Shown piece by piece: positions 47,899-57,235 of a DNA stretch of 64,000 nt (the first letter of the stretch is position 1; every line of letters begins with the position of its first letter). The notes under the pieces were generated by a model. The model worked only from the letters and a program-made list of their open reading frames with translations. It was not told the origin of the DNA and did no database searches. This DNA comes from Psychrobacillus mangrovi (GTDB taxonomy: Bacteria; Bacillota; Bacilli; Bacillales_A; Planococcaceae), in the NCBI RefSeq assembly GCF_037104765.1, contig NZ_JBAWSY010000008.1:1-64000 (forward strand), written 5' to 3'. The translations under genes and the position numbers were made by a program.

Positions 47899-48468
47899 AT
47901 GGATCGGAAGCAGGAAATATTAACGGCAGCAACGAAATCATTTTCGCTTTTCGGTTATAAAGCTACAACAATGGATCAAATCGCAAAAATTGCAAACGTT
48001 GGAAAAGGAACCATTTATACATTTTTTGAAAACAAAGAAGTCCTTTTTCAAGAAATTGTTCTTCAAATGATAGCTGAAATGAAACATGAGGCTACAAATG
48101 CGATTAAAGAGGATGGTTCATTTCAGGAAAATGCTCACGCAGCATTGATGAAAATGTTGGAGTTTCGAGAAACGCATCAGCTATTCGTAAAAATAATTGA
48201 TGAAGAAAAAGAATTACGAACACCTACCGTCCAACAAGTAGTCCAGCAAGTGGAACAAGCAATTGTTTTGTTTGTAAAAGAAAAAATTGATAAATATATA
48301 GAAAAAGGAGAAATTCGACAAGTTAATAGTGAGCTTGTAGCATATTTGTTATTAAAAACGTATCTTGCTCTTGTGAATGATTGGAACTTAACTCATGACG
48401 AATCTTTATCGGAAGATGAAATTTCAACTATTATTCAGGATACTATATTTCGAAGTCTCATAATTTGA
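47899..48468 (+). CDS. yhgD: TetR-family regulator YhgD
   Basis: The 189-residue protein has an N-terminal TetR helix-turn-helix (ILTAATKSFSLFGYKATTMDQIAKIANVGKGTIYTFFENKEVLF, residues 6-50) and a helical ligand-binding domain. It lies upstream of yhgE in the same direction, as in B. subtilis, and probably represses yhgDE. A dyad at its promoter shares the half-site TGACTARATGAMC with the yhgE upstream region. The ligand is unknown. Confidence 0.9.
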   Translation: MDRKQEILTAATKSFSLFGYKATTMDQIAKIANVGKGTIYTFFENKEVLFQEIVLQMIAEMKHEATNAIKEDGSFQENAHAALMKMLEFRETHQLFVKIIDEEKELRTPTVQQVVQQVEQAIVLFVKEKIDKYIEKGEIRQVNSELVAYLLLKTYLALVNDWNLTHDESLSEDEISTIIQDTIFRSLII

Positions 48469-48482
48469 GACTCCTTTTTTTG
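48454..48482 (+). terminator. Terminator at the end of yhgD
   Basis: AGTCTCA (48454-48460) and TGAGACT (48466-48472) form a 7-bp stem that includes the stop codon and is followed by CCTTTTTTT. It may attenuate read-through into yhgE. Confidence 0.65.
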
Positions 48483-48490
48483 AAGAAAAA

Positions 48491-48519
48491 TGACTAAATG
48501 AACAATTAAGTCAATTAGT
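48491..48519 (+). promoter_or_regulatory. Second YhgD-type half-site dyad upstream of yhgE
   Basis: TGACTAAATGAAC (48491-48503) repeats the yhgD-promoter half-site with two changes. ACTAAATGA (48493-48501) and TCAATTAGT (48511-48519) form a near-palindrome with 8 of 9 matches. It suggests an operator for the regulator encoded upstream. Confidence 0.45.
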
Positions 48520-48534
48520 TTTGGGGGAGAAAAA

Positions 48535-50724
48535 ATGATAAAAGCAGAATGGAAAGCGATCATTAAAAACCGTAAAGTATTGGTTTCAATTATTGCGGTG
48601 TTATTTATACCAGTTTTGTATGCGGGCATGTTTTTATGGGCATTTTGGGATCCTTATGCAAAATTGAGTGATTTACCAGTGGCAATTGTTAATAGTGATG
48701 AAGGTGCAGATTACAATGGGGCGAAACTGGCTCTCGGTGAAACATTAACAGATAAGCTTATTGATAGTGAACAATTTAATTTTGAATCTCTCTCCAAGGA
48801 AGAAGCAGAACAAGGCTTATTAGATCAAGATTATTATTTATTAATTGAAATACCAAGTAATTTTTCGCAGCATGCAACGACTTTATTAGAGGAACAACCA
48901 GAAAAAATGGTTATTACGTACAAAGCAAATGAAGGATATAACTTTTTAGCTTCTCAAATTGGTGCCACTGCAATGGAACGCATTCGTGCACAGGTGAATG
49001 AAGAAGTGACGACTACTTATGCAGAACAACTTTTTTCTTCTATTAACAAACTTGGAGACGGGTTTGCTGAAGCTTCAGACGGAGCAGGTCAATTAAAAGA
49101 TGGTGCTTCTGAACTTAATAATGGAGCAAGTGATTTAAAAGGATATCTAGAGCAACTTGCAAGCAGTACGATAGAGCTTAGAGAGGGAACGACAACAGTT
49201 AATTCAGGAATACAAACTGCTGCAGAAGGTTCTACTCAATTAAATACTGGTCTCTCTCTATTGTCTGATGGTTCAACACAACTTACAGATGGCGCAAGTC
49301 AAGCTGCAACAGGAGCTGAATCATTACAAGCAGGTGTTCAGCAGTATACAGAAGGAATAGCGAAGCTAAATGAAAGCTATCAATTATTAAGTGAAAAAGA
49401 CAAGACTTTGTTAGCGTCATTAGCCCAATTAGAAAGTAGTTCTGCAACTTTAAATGAAAGTGCTGCACAATTAGCACAAGGTTCAACACATGTGACAGCT
49501 GGGATACAAGCATTATCCAAACAATTGGAACAACTAAGTGCCGCACTGCCAGAAGAACAGGCTATTGAATTAAAAGAATCACTGAAACAACTGGAGACTG
49601 GCAGTTCGACTGTTTCTACTGGGTTAGAAAAACTAGCAAGTGGTACAACTGCGTTGGAGAGTAGTACAGCTAAGGTGTATGATGGAGCTGAACAACTAAA
49701 TGCTGGTTATTCACAGGCTCAACAAGGTATATCAAAATTAAATGAATCCTCTACTGCGTTAGTAGAAGGCTCGTCAAGTTTAGCAACTGGAACAAGTACA
49801 ATAGCAGCCAAAATGAAAGGACTTCAATTTGGAATTCAACAAGCTTATACTGGTTCAAATAGCTTGGTTAGTGGATTAAATCAATTAGCAGCTGGTTCCA
49901 CACAACTACAAACTGGAACCGGTACACTTGCAGATAAATCTGGAGAACTAGCAGCTGGTTCTACAAAACTAGCAGATGGAACAAAAGCTTTGGTAGAAGG
50001 TACAAATACGCTGCAATCTAGTCTTAATGATGCTAGTAAAGAAGTGGGAGAAGTAAGTGCTACAGATGATACATTTAATATGATTGCCGCACCAGTTGAA
50101 GTAAATACAGAAGAAGTGAATGCAGTTCCAAACTATGGAACAGGATTCACTCCATATTTCTTATCACTTGGTTTATTTGTTGGCGCGTTACTCATTTCTA
50201 TTGTATTCCCATTCGTACAACCAGCTATTACTCCTTCAAGTGGAGCAAAATGGTTTACAAGTAAGGTTACGGTTCTTGCTGTTGTTGGGATTATCCAATC
50301 ACTTATTGTAGTTATAATTGCATTATTTGCATTAAAACTAGAAACGCAAAGCGTAGGTATGTTTATTTTAACTGCAATCATCACTAGCTTTACTTTCTTA
50401 GCGATAATTCAGTTGTTCGTTTCTGTTTTCAGTGATCCGGGAAGATTTTTAGCGATCATTGTGTTAATTCTTCAGTTAACAACTAGCGCTGGAACTTTCC
50501 CATTAGAATTACTTCCAGAGCCATTACAATTTTTTAACAAATTATTACCGATGACTTATTCAGTTCAAGCTTTTAAAGCGGCTATTTCTTCAGGTGATAT
50601 AAGTCATTTCTGGTTTAATAATAGTGTGTTAATTGGTTTCATGGTTGTTTGCTTGGCATTAACATTTGGTTATTTTATGTTATTGTTTTCAAAACGACAT
50701 TCCAAACAAACAGCTGAAGTATAA
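48535..50724 (+). CDS. yhgE: YhgE/Pip-domain membrane protein
   Basis: The 729-residue protein has one N-terminal membrane helix (residues 15-35), a long extracytoplasmic domain with many Ser/Thr/Ala/Gly-rich heptad-like repeats (LNTGLSLLSDGSTQLTDGAS, LAAGSTQLQTGTGTLADKSG), and five C-terminal helices of ABC-2/Pip type (about residues 525-715). Related proteins include the lactococcal phage infection protein Pip and the type VII secretion component EsaA. Its role in Bacillus is unclear. GGGGGAG precedes ATG. A strong terminator follows. Confidence 0.92.
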   Translation: MIKAEWKAIIKNRKVLVSIIAVLFIPVLYAGMFLWAFWDPYAKLSDLPVAIVNSDEGADYNGAKLALGETLTDKLIDSEQFNFESLSKEEAEQGLLDQDYYLLIEIPSNFSQHATTLLEEQPEKMVITYKANEGYNFLASQIGATAMERIRAQVNEEVTTTYAEQLFSSINKLGDGFAEASDGAGQLKDGASELNNGASDLKGYLEQLASSTIELREGTTTVNSGIQTAAEGSTQLNTGLSLLSDGSTQLTDGASQAATGAESLQAGVQQYTEGIAKLNESYQLLSEKDKTLLASLAQLESSSATLNESAAQLAQGSTHVTAGIQALSKQLEQLSAALPEEQAIELKESLKQLETGSSTVSTGLEKLASGTTALESSTAKVYDGAEQLNAGYSQAQQGISKLNESSTALVEGSSSLATGTSTIAAKMKGLQFGIQQAYTGSNSLVSGLNQLAAGSTQLQTGTGTLADKSGELAAGSTKLADGTKALVEGTNTLQSSLNDASKEVGEVSATDDTFNMIAAPVEVNTEEVNAVPNYGTGFTPYFLSLGLFVGALLISIVFPFVQPAITPSSGAKWFTSKVTVLAVVGIIQSLIVVIIALFALKLETQSVGMFILTAIITSFTFLAIIQLFVSVFSDPGRFLAIIVLILQLTTSAGTFPLELLPEPLQFFNKLLPMTYSVQAFKAAISSGDISHFWFNNSVLIGFMVVCLALTFGYFMLLFSKRHSKQTAEV

Positions 50725-50727
50725 AAA

Positions 50728-50765
50728 AAAACCGCCTATTCTTTAAAAGAATAGGCGGTTTTCTC
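50728..50765 (+). terminator. Terminator of yhgE
   Basis: A 16-17-bp stem (arms begin AAAACCGCCTATTCTTT) is preceded by A-rich and followed by TTTTCTC. It lies just after the stop codon. Confidence 0.92.
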
Positions 50766-50773
50766 ATGAAAAA

Positions 50774-50808
50774 AAGCCAGCTAGAACGGGGAATAATCTA
50801 GCTGGCTT
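50774..50808 (-). terminator. Terminator of yhfH
   Basis: AAGCCAGCTAGA (50774-50785) and TCTAGCTGGCTT (50797-50808) form a perfect 12-bp stem followed by TTTTTT on the minus strand. Confidence 0.92.
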
Positions 50809-50818
50809 ATTAAAAAAA

Positions 50819-50944
50819 TTAAATGGAATTACAATTATCACATTGATTACCATAGCACTCATGTTGTTCTTCTATTGTTTCGCCGCATGTAGCGCATTTT
50901 TTCTCAGGCAGGTTACGGAAAAATTCAATTACGTTTTCTAACAT
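50819..50944 (-). CDS. yhfH: YhfH family small zinc-finger protein
   Basis: The 41-residue protein has MLENVIEFFRNLPEKKC followed by the cysteine pattern CATC ... HECYGNQCDNCNS, enough for a zinc site, and matches the YhfH family of unknown function. ATG at 50944 is chosen because GGAGGTGG lies upstream. It sits before lplJ on the opposite strand, as in B. subtilis where yhfH is nearby. Confidence 0.85.
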   Translation of the reverse strand: MLENVIEFFRNLPEKKCATCGETIEEQHECYGNQCDNCNSI

Positions 50945-51066
50945 AGTTGTTCCACCTCCATCTGTTATATAACTGTTTAAGTTGTATTGATTGTAATATA
51001 ACACAGAATCATTTGTCAACACATTCCTCTGTTTTTTGTTAAAATAGTTCTAAAGGAGAGATGATC

Positions 51067-52059
51067 ATGTATTTTATTGATAATAAAGGAATAACGGACC
51101 CACGAATTAACCTTGCAATTGAAGAGTATGCTTTAAAAACAATGGATGTTGAGAAGGATTCTTTTCTTTTGTTTTACATAAATCAGCCTTCCATTATCAT
51201 TGGAAGAAATCAAAATACAGTGGAAGAAATTAATACAGAATTTGTAGAGAATAATGGGATTATCCCTGTTCGCAGACTATCGGGTGGTGGTGCAGTGTAC
51301 CATGACCTTGGAAATCTAAACTATAGTTTTATAACAAAAGATGACGGGGAAAGCTTCCGCAATTTTAAAAAATTTACACAACCAGTGATAGATGCACTTG
51401 GTAAAATGGGAGTGACAGCGGAGCTTTCTGGGCGTAATGATATATTGGCAGGAGGAAAAAAAATCTCTGGAAATGCACAATATTCTACACGTGGAAGAAT
51501 GTTCAGTCATGGTACCTTAATGTTCGATACGGAAATCGATGCTGTGGTATCAGCCTTAAAGGTGAGTAAAGAAAAAATTGAGTCTAAAGGAATTAAATCA
51601 ATTCGTAGCCGAGTGACAAATATATCCGAGTTAATGGAAGACCCGATGACAATTGAACAATTTCGCTTAGAAATTCTTGCCTCTATATTTGGAGGAGCTG
51701 ATAATGTTCAATATTGGGAACTTACAGAAGAAGATTGGACAAACATCCATAAGCTTTCGGAAGAACGTTATCAACAATGGGATTGGAATTACGGTAAATC
51801 GCCGAAATTTAATATAAAACATTCCCACCGTTTTCCAACTGGTGGTGTCGATGTTCGATTAGAAGTAAATAAAGGCATTATGGAAGAAGTGACAATCTAT
51901 GGGGATTTCTTTGGTGTCGGTGATATGGCAGAAGTAGAAAAACTATTAGTCGGCAAGCCATATAGTAAACAAGCTATAGAAGAGGCACTTGAACCAATCG
52001 ATGTACCAAAATACTTTGGTGGTATTTCAAAAGAGGAATTAGTACAGCTCATCTATTAA
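51067..52059 (+). CDS. lplJ: Lipoate-protein ligase LplJ
   Basis: The 330-residue enzyme has the BPL_LplA_LipB catalytic domain (RRLSGGGAVYHDLGNLNYSF, residues 73-92; HGTLMFDT) and the C-terminal accessory domain. It activates free lipoate with ATP and attaches it to lipoyl domains, chiefly GcvH, in the B. subtilis-type relay. ATG at 51067 lies 8 bp after AAAGGAGAG; ATG at 51061 would be too close to the site. A terminator follows. Confidence 0.94.
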   Translation: MYFIDNKGITDPRINLAIEEYALKTMDVEKDSFLLFYINQPSIIIGRNQNTVEEINTEFVENNGIIPVRRLSGGGAVYHDLGNLNYSFITKDDGESFRNFKKFTQPVIDALGKMGVTAELSGRNDILAGGKKISGNAQYSTRGRMFSHGTLMFDTEIDAVVSALKVSKEKIESKGIKSIRSRVTNISELMEDPMTIEQFRLEILASIFGGADNVQYWELTEEDWTNIHKLSEERYQQWDWNYGKSPKFNIKHSHRFPTGGVDVRLEVNKGIMEEVTIYGDFFGVGDMAEVEKLLVGKPYSKQAIEEALEPIDVPKYFGGISKEELVQLIY

Positions 52060-52751
52060 TATTTGTTGAAGAGTCTAACATATTGACTATGTTAGGCTTT
52101 TTTATATTATAAAATTGTCTTACTTCATCATATGAAAGATAACAACACTAATCTATTGCATTCGCGCTGGTCGCACGTCCGCATGAGCTGCTGCATGCGC
52201 AAGCGCATTTCTCTGTCTCATACGGCACGTCTATGAATGTTTGACAATAAATAGTTCAAATGCCAATCTTGATTACTTCTTACTGTATAAACAGAAGTTT
52301 CAGGATGTGCGCCTTAAAGCCGCAAGAGCGCGAAGAATGAAACCCCGTAAAGGATGTTGGGAGTGACGAGGAACGACTCATCCTGCGGAGGCTCATGCGT
52401 AGCGTGCGGCAAGCGCACATCCGTGTCTCCGAAATTTCTAAGTAGATACACCACCGACTATAAGCATTCTCGCTGGCCGCACGTCCGCATGAGCCGCTGT
52501 TTGCGCATACGCATCCATCTGTCTCATAGGGCACGTTTACTTCTTTCATTCAACTTTTTCCTTTTCATCGGATGTTACTAGGATGATCGGCATTCGCTCA
52601 TCCCTGTATCAAAGCTAACTTCTTTAAAAACAAAGTAGAGCCTAATTTTAAAATGGAAATTATGCATTTTAATTACAGTTTAGTCTTCAAATGTGCTGTC
52701 GCTTTTCTTTATGATATGATAGAGGGAGATTGCTTGTTGAGGAGGATTCAA
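52060..52751. repeat. Gene-free stretch with a complex GC-rich repeat element
   Basis: No gene is seen. A 73-bp unit occurs at 52158-52230 and again at 52464-52536 in direct orientation (GCTGGTCGCACGTCCGCATG, TCTGTCTCATACGGCACG). Between them an inverted repeat pairs GGATGTGCGC (52303-52312) with GCGCACATCC (52413-52422), flanked by GCCGC/GCGGC. The last 100 bp are AT-rich and should carry the promoter of the BceRSAB-type operon. Confidence 0.75.
52072..52104 (+). terminator. Terminator of lplJ
   Basis: AGTCTAACATA (52072-52082) and TATGTTAGGCT (52088-52098) form an 11-bp stem with one G:U pair and a 5-nt loop, followed by TTTTT. Confidence 0.85.
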
Positions 52752-53456
52752 GTGACGGTACATCGAGTTTTAGTAGTAGAAGATGATCGCAAAATTGCTG
52801 CATTACTTGCAGATACTTTACGGAAATATCATTATGAAGTACATACAATTCAGGAATTTGACAACATTATCGAGGAGTTTCAAAATTTTGATCCTCATAT
52901 TATATTATTAGACGTAAATTTACCTTCGTATGATGGTTATTATTGGTGCCGTCAGCTTCGTCAATTTACAACCTGCCCGATTATTTTTGTTTCTGCAAGA
53001 TCAGGCGAAATGGATCAGGTATTTGCGCTTGAAAATGGAGGAGATGATTTTATAACGAAACCTTTTCATTATGAAATCGTCCTGGCGAAAATACGAAGCC
53101 ATTTAAGAAGAACATATGGTGAATATGCAGCGAAGCAGGAAGAACGAATAGTAAAAGTAGGGAAGCTTCAGTTATTTTTAGAAAGAATGGAACTCCACAC
53201 ACCTTCTGAGGAAATACCTTTGCAAAAGAAAGAATGTACGATATTAGACTTGCTTATGAGAAATTATCCAAAGCTAGTAACAAGAGAAAAGTTGCTTGAG
53301 GATCTATGGGATGACCAATCCTTTGTTGATGAAAATACCTTAAATGTTAATATGACACGAGTTCGTAAAAAACTTGCTGATTACAACGTAACAACGACAA
53401 TTGAAACTGTTCGAGGAGCGGGCTATCGATTGATATTAAGTGCGGAGGAATCTTAA
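52752..53456 (+). CDS. BceR-type OmpR-family response regulator
   Basis: The 234-residue regulator has a receiver domain (VVEDDRKIAALLADTLRKY; phospho-acceptor Asp in IILLDVNLPSYDGYYWCRQLR; FITKPFHYEIVLAKI) and a winged-helix domain (LLMRNYPKLVTREKLLEDLWDD ... LNVNMTRVRKKLADY). The short receiver and sequence style are those of BceR/YxdJ/PsdR regulators. GTG at 52752 follows GAGGAGGA. It starts the operon with a kinase, an ATPase and a permease, and should activate it in response to peptide antibiotics. Confidence 0.9.
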   Translation: MTVHRVLVVEDDRKIAALLADTLRKYHYEVHTIQEFDNIIEEFQNFDPHIILLDVNLPSYDGYYWCRQLRQFTTCPIIFVSARSGEMDQVFALENGGDDFITKPFHYEIVLAKIRSHLRRTYGEYAAKQEERIVKVGKLQLFLERMELHTPSEEIPLQKKECTILDLLMRNYPKLVTREKLLEDLWDDQSFVDENTLNVNMTRVRKKLADYNVTTTIETVRGAGYRLILSAEES

Positions 53457-53457
53457 T

Positions 53458-54483
53458 ATGTTTCGTTTATTTATACGGGAACATTCAATCTTTCTAATCT
53501 TTCAGTTTTTATTAGTATTATTTATTATGCTTTTATACTGGTTAGATGGCTTTCGTAATGTGGATACAGCAATCTACTCAATTGTTATTAGTAGTATATT
53601 GACCATCAGCTTTTTAGGAGCATTATTTGTTAAAAAATATACTTTTTATAAAAAGATTCTTTCCGTGCCAACAAAGATTGAGGTTGTACTACAACGAGAA
53701 GCACAATCACCGGAAATTAAACAGGTGGAATTGTATCTTCAACATATTTACCGACTTTATCAGAAAGAAGTGCAGCTATTATATGCAACGCAAAATAGGC
53801 ATTTGCAATTTATGAATAGTTGGGTTCATCAAATGAAAACCCCTATTTCTGTTTTAGAGCTTATGATACAGAACCAAGAAATGGTTGATTCAGTAAGTGT
53901 GTCAGAAGAAACAGATCGGTTGAAAAGAGGGCTAGAAGCAGTTTTGATGAATGCAAGGCTTGATACTTTCGAAGAGGATATGCAAATAGAGCAAGTAGAT
54001 TTGAAACAAATAGTTACACAAGTTGTTTCAGAGAATAAACGATTATTCATTGGTCATCATGTGTTCCCGGTTATTTCAATTGGGGACAATTGTATGATTA
54101 CAACAGATAGAAAATGGATACATTTTGTTATCGCACAGTTTTTGACGAACGCAGTGAAATATACATTTGAGAAAAATAAAAAGGTTTATTTTGAATCGAC
54201 CAAAAAAGACAATGAGATTGTGTTCTCCGTTCGTGATGAAGGTATAGGTATACCAGCTTCGGATATAAAAAGGGTTACAAAAGCGTTTTTTACTGGAGAA
54301 AATGGGCGGAAAACAGGAGAATCAACTGGAATGGGTTTATACTTGGCTCAAGAAATTTGCAATCGTTTAGGGCATGAAATGATAATATCTACTAAAGTAG
54401 GAGAAGGAACTACTGTCTCTATCATGTTTAAACAGCAAGAACAAGAAGAACGGAGCGAGAATCATGTCGATATTAATGCTTGA
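53458..54483 (+). CDS. BceS-type intramembrane-sensing histidine kinase
   Basis: The 341-residue kinase has two closely spaced membrane helices (about residues 10-30 and 35-60) with almost no external loop, as in BceS-type kinases that depend on their transporter to sense peptides. The H-box is NSWVHQMKTPISVLELM (about residue 124), and the ATPase motifs are AQFLTNAVKYT, VRDEGIGIP and GESTGMGLYLAQEI. ATG at 53458 follows GGAGGAA. It overlaps the ATPase gene by 20 bp. Confidence 0.92.
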   Translation: MFRLFIREHSIFLIFQFLLVLFIMLLYWLDGFRNVDTAIYSIVISSILTISFLGALFVKKYTFYKKILSVPTKIEVVLQREAQSPEIKQVELYLQHIYRLYQKEVQLLYATQNRHLQFMNSWVHQMKTPISVLELMIQNQEMVDSVSVSEETDRLKRGLEAVLMNARLDTFEEDMQIEQVDLKQIVTQVVSENKRLFIGHHVFPVISIGDNCMITTDRKWIHFVIAQFLTNAVKYTFEKNKKVYFESTKKDNEIVFSVRDEGIGIPASDIKRVTKAFFTGENGRKTGESTGMGLYLAQEICNRLGHEMIISTKVGEGTTVSIMFKQQEQEERSENHVDINA

Positions 54484-55237
54484 TGAAGTGACGAAAGTAT
54501 ATGAAGGAAAGGTAGCTCATCTGGCCATCAATCAACTGAGTTTTGAGGTGGAAAAAGGTGAGTTCCTTGCGGTGATGGGTCCTTCTGGTAGTGGGAAAAC
54601 AACATTACTGAATATTATTTCTACAATCGATCGTCCAACTTCAGGAAACATTTTAATCGATGGGACAAATCCTCTACAACTAGCAAAGAATGATTTATCA
54701 CTTTTTCGGAGAAGACAGCTTGGTTTTGTATTTCAAGACTTCAATTTGCTCCCAGCATTAACAGTTGAAGAAAATATGGTTTTACCTTTAACACTTGATG
54801 GGCAGCCTTTAGAAGTGATGAAACAGAGGGTAGAGGAAATTGCAAAGCATTTAGATTTATCATCGATTTTAGAAAAAAGACCTTCCGAAATTTCCGGGGG
54901 GCAAGCCCAAAGAACTGCAATAGGACGTGCTCTCATCCATGAACCTGGGATTATACTGGCAGATGAGCCAACCGGTAATCTAGATTCCAAATCAGCTAAG
55001 GACGTTCTTGAAATACTTACACAAGTAAATAAAAAAAGTAAAACAACGATTATAATGGTGACACATGATCCAATAGCAGCAAGTTATTGCGATCGAGTGC
55101 TCTTTATAAAAGACGGAGAATATTTTAACGAAATATATAAAGATGACCGAAGACAAACATTTTTCCAACGCATACTAAATATTTTGTCTTTATTAGGTGG
55201 AAATGTAAATGACCTTTCAACAATTCGCTTATCATAA
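54464..55237 (+). CDS. BceA-type ABC transporter ATP-binding protein
   Basis: The 257-residue ATPase of the MacB/LolD/BceA class has Walker A GPSGSGKTT, the Q-loop QDFN, signature EISGGQAQR, Walker B IILADEPTGNLD and the H-loop VTHD. It drives the BceB-type permease encoded downstream, with which it overlaps by 29 bp. In this class the transporter both detoxifies cell-wall-targeting peptides such as bacitracin and reports flux to the kinase. Confidence 0.93.
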   Translation: MSILMLDEVTKVYEGKVAHLAINQLSFEVEKGEFLAVMGPSGSGKTTLLNIISTIDRPTSGNILIDGTNPLQLAKNDLSLFRRRQLGFVFQDFNLLPALTVEENMVLPLTLDGQPLEVMKQRVEEIAKHLDLSSILEKRPSEISGGQAQRTAIGRALIHEPGIILADEPTGNLDSKSAKDVLEILTQVNKKSKTTIIMVTHDPIAASYCDRVLFIKDGEYFNEIYKDDRRQTFFQRILNILSLLGGNVNDLSTIRLS

Positions 55238-57146
55238 TGTAATTCGAAATAGTCGTGTTTATGCTGCCTTCTTTATGGCAAGTATTTTCTCGGTAATGGT
55301 ATTTTTTATTTATACCATGTTAATGTTTCATCCGAATATTGAGGATAAATTCTTAAGAGATATTGCATTTGGTGGGATGCTTATTGCAGAAATTATCCTC
55401 ATTATTTTTACATTGTTCTTTTTGTTTTATTCTATGAGTGCCTTCCTACAAGCTAGATCTAAAGAGTTTGGGCTGTTATTGAATTTAGGTATGGAGAAAT
55501 CACAATTAAATCGTTTGATTTTCTTAGAAACAATGATTCTAGGAGCTATATCCATTACTGTAGGGATCTTTTGGGGTTTTGCTTTCTCTAAATTTTTCTT
55601 TATGGTAATAAGAGAGTTGTTTTTGTTAGATAGCCTACCTCTTTATCTATCTTGGAAACCATTTACACTAACAATCGTTGTGTTTTTATCTTTATTTATT
55701 ATTATTTCAATCAGCAGCGTTGTTTTCATTCGTAAAAAAGAAATTATACAATTGCTTAAAGGATACTGGAAAGATGATGAGCAAGTAGCGTATGAAAAAT
55801 GGAAAGCGATTTTAGGATTAGTTTTGCTTTTTACTGCCTATAGTCTAGTTGTAATTTCTTTATTTAAAATGACCTTTTGGATTACGTTTGTTATCATTAC
55901 CCTTGCAATCGTAGGTACCTACCTGTTTTTCACGGATAGTATGTTGTTAATAATCAACCAAATTCGGAAGAGAAAATCCTTTTATTGGCGTCCGTTTCAT
56001 TTAATTGTTTTTGCGGATGGGTCGATTAAAATTCGAGAAAATGCGAGGATGTTTTTTGTCGTAACAATCGTATCAACAATCGCTTTTTTATCAGTTGGAG
56101 TTGTGACTTCATTTACTTCCTTTACTACACAATATCGTGAGTTAAATCCAATCAGTATTTTTTACTCTAGTGATTGGGACAACCCTTTTGAAAAAGAACA
56201 TATTATGAAGCTATCCCAAGAGCTACAAAGAGAAAACTTATCATACGAGCTTGTAAAATTTAATGTGAAAAAGCAAACTTCTTCCAGCTCACACGAAGAA
56301 GTAAATGTAATAAAAGAATCAGAAGTAAATAGCTTAGCGCTTTCATTGAAAATACCTTTAGTTGATTTGACACAAGGGGAAGCAATATTAGTACCAAACA
56401 CACAAGAAGACATAGGAAGTCTTAGCCCGCATGAGGAACAAACGGTATTAGAAGAGAGCAGTGTGCCCATTCAAATAATAGGGGAATTTGAAAATTATAT
56501 ATTCCCATCATTAGCAATAAAGCATAGATCACTAATAATAAGCGACGAAGATTTTGAACTAGTGACAGAGCCACTTTCTGGATTTGGACTAAAAGAATCT
56601 ATGACGACATTTTATGCATTTCATGTTCCAGAGTGGCTAAGAACAAAGGAAGTAGGAGCAGATATTGATAGAGTAATGGTAGAATCAATTGGAACTTCTG
56701 AAGTAAATCCAAATCCATTTTATTTTGTTAATCCTGGTTTAAATTATTCCATCATTCGTGCGACATTTTCATTGTTACTATTTACGGGATTACTTGTTGC
56801 AGCAGTGCTATTACTAGCTGCCGGAAGCTTTGTGTATTTTAAATTGTACACCGATCTAGAGAGAGATAAGAAACAATATGACGTCCTTCGAAGAATGGGC
56901 GTAACGGATCACGAGCTAGTAAAAATTGTTAATAGGCAATTGATTCCTCAATTCTTTTTACCATGGGGGCTTGCAATGGTGCATAGTACCTTTTCGTTTA
57001 TTTACTTACAAGCAGTTTGGGTAGACTTGGCCGCTGTTTCCATTGCAAAAGAAATGCTCTTCGTTTTAATTGCATTCACCGTAATCCAAGTATCTTATTT
57101 TTACTTAATTCGGTGGAGATATATAGCCCATATTCAAATCTCTTGA
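55209..57146 (+). CDS. BceB-type ABC transporter permease
   Basis: The 645-residue permease has ten membrane helices and a large extracytoplasmic domain (about residues 315-520) between helices 7 and 8, the layout of BceB/YxdM. The FtsX-like region lies near residues 60-170, with MSAFLQARSKEFGLLLNLGME typical. The external domain differs among Bce systems and likely sets peptide specificity, so substrate cannot be predicted here. It is the last of four genes. Confidence 0.92.
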   Translation: MTFQQFAYHNVIRNSRVYAAFFMASIFSVMVFFIYTMLMFHPNIEDKFLRDIAFGGMLIAEIILIIFTLFFLFYSMSAFLQARSKEFGLLLNLGMEKSQLNRLIFLETMILGAISITVGIFWGFAFSKFFFMVIRELFLLDSLPLYLSWKPFTLTIVVFLSLFIIISISSVVFIRKKEIIQLLKGYWKDDEQVAYEKWKAILGLVLLFTAYSLVVISLFKMTFWITFVIITLAIVGTYLFFTDSMLLIINQIRKRKSFYWRPFHLIVFADGSIKIRENARMFFVVTIVSTIAFLSVGVVTSFTSFTTQYRELNPISIFYSSDWDNPFEKEHIMKLSQELQRENLSYELVKFNVKKQTSSSSHEEVNVIKESEVNSLALSLKIPLVDLTQGEAILVPNTQEDIGSLSPHEEQTVLEESSVPIQIIGEFENYIFPSLAIKHRSLIISDEDFELVTEPLSGFGLKESMTTFYAFHVPEWLRTKEVGADIDRVMVESIGTSEVNPNPFYFVNPGLNYSIIRATFSLLLFTGLLVAAVLLLAAGSFVYFKLYTDLERDKKQYDVLRRMGVTDHELVKIVNRQLIPQFFLPWGLAMVHSTFSFIYLQAVWVDLAAVSIAKEMLFVLIAFTVIQVSYFYLIRWRYIAHIQIS

Positions 57147-57150
57147 GCGA

Positions 57151-57180
57151 AAAAGCATCATGTTATATGATGCTTTTTTT
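57151..57180 (+). terminator. Terminator of the BceRSAB-type operon
   Basis: AAAAGCATCA (57151-57160) and TGATGCTTTT (57168-57177) form a perfect 10-bp stem with a run of T. Confidence 0.92.
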
Positions 57181-57235
57181 GTTTAATTATGATTGAATAA
57201 TCAAAACTTTTTTTATATAATAAATAGTGGGGAAA

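Noticed and set aside
52280..52581. Two overlapping ORFs on opposite strands in the GC-rich gap
   Set aside because: Both lie entirely inside the repeat element, lack ribosome binding sites and have Ser/Arg/Cys-rich compositions typical of spurious frames.
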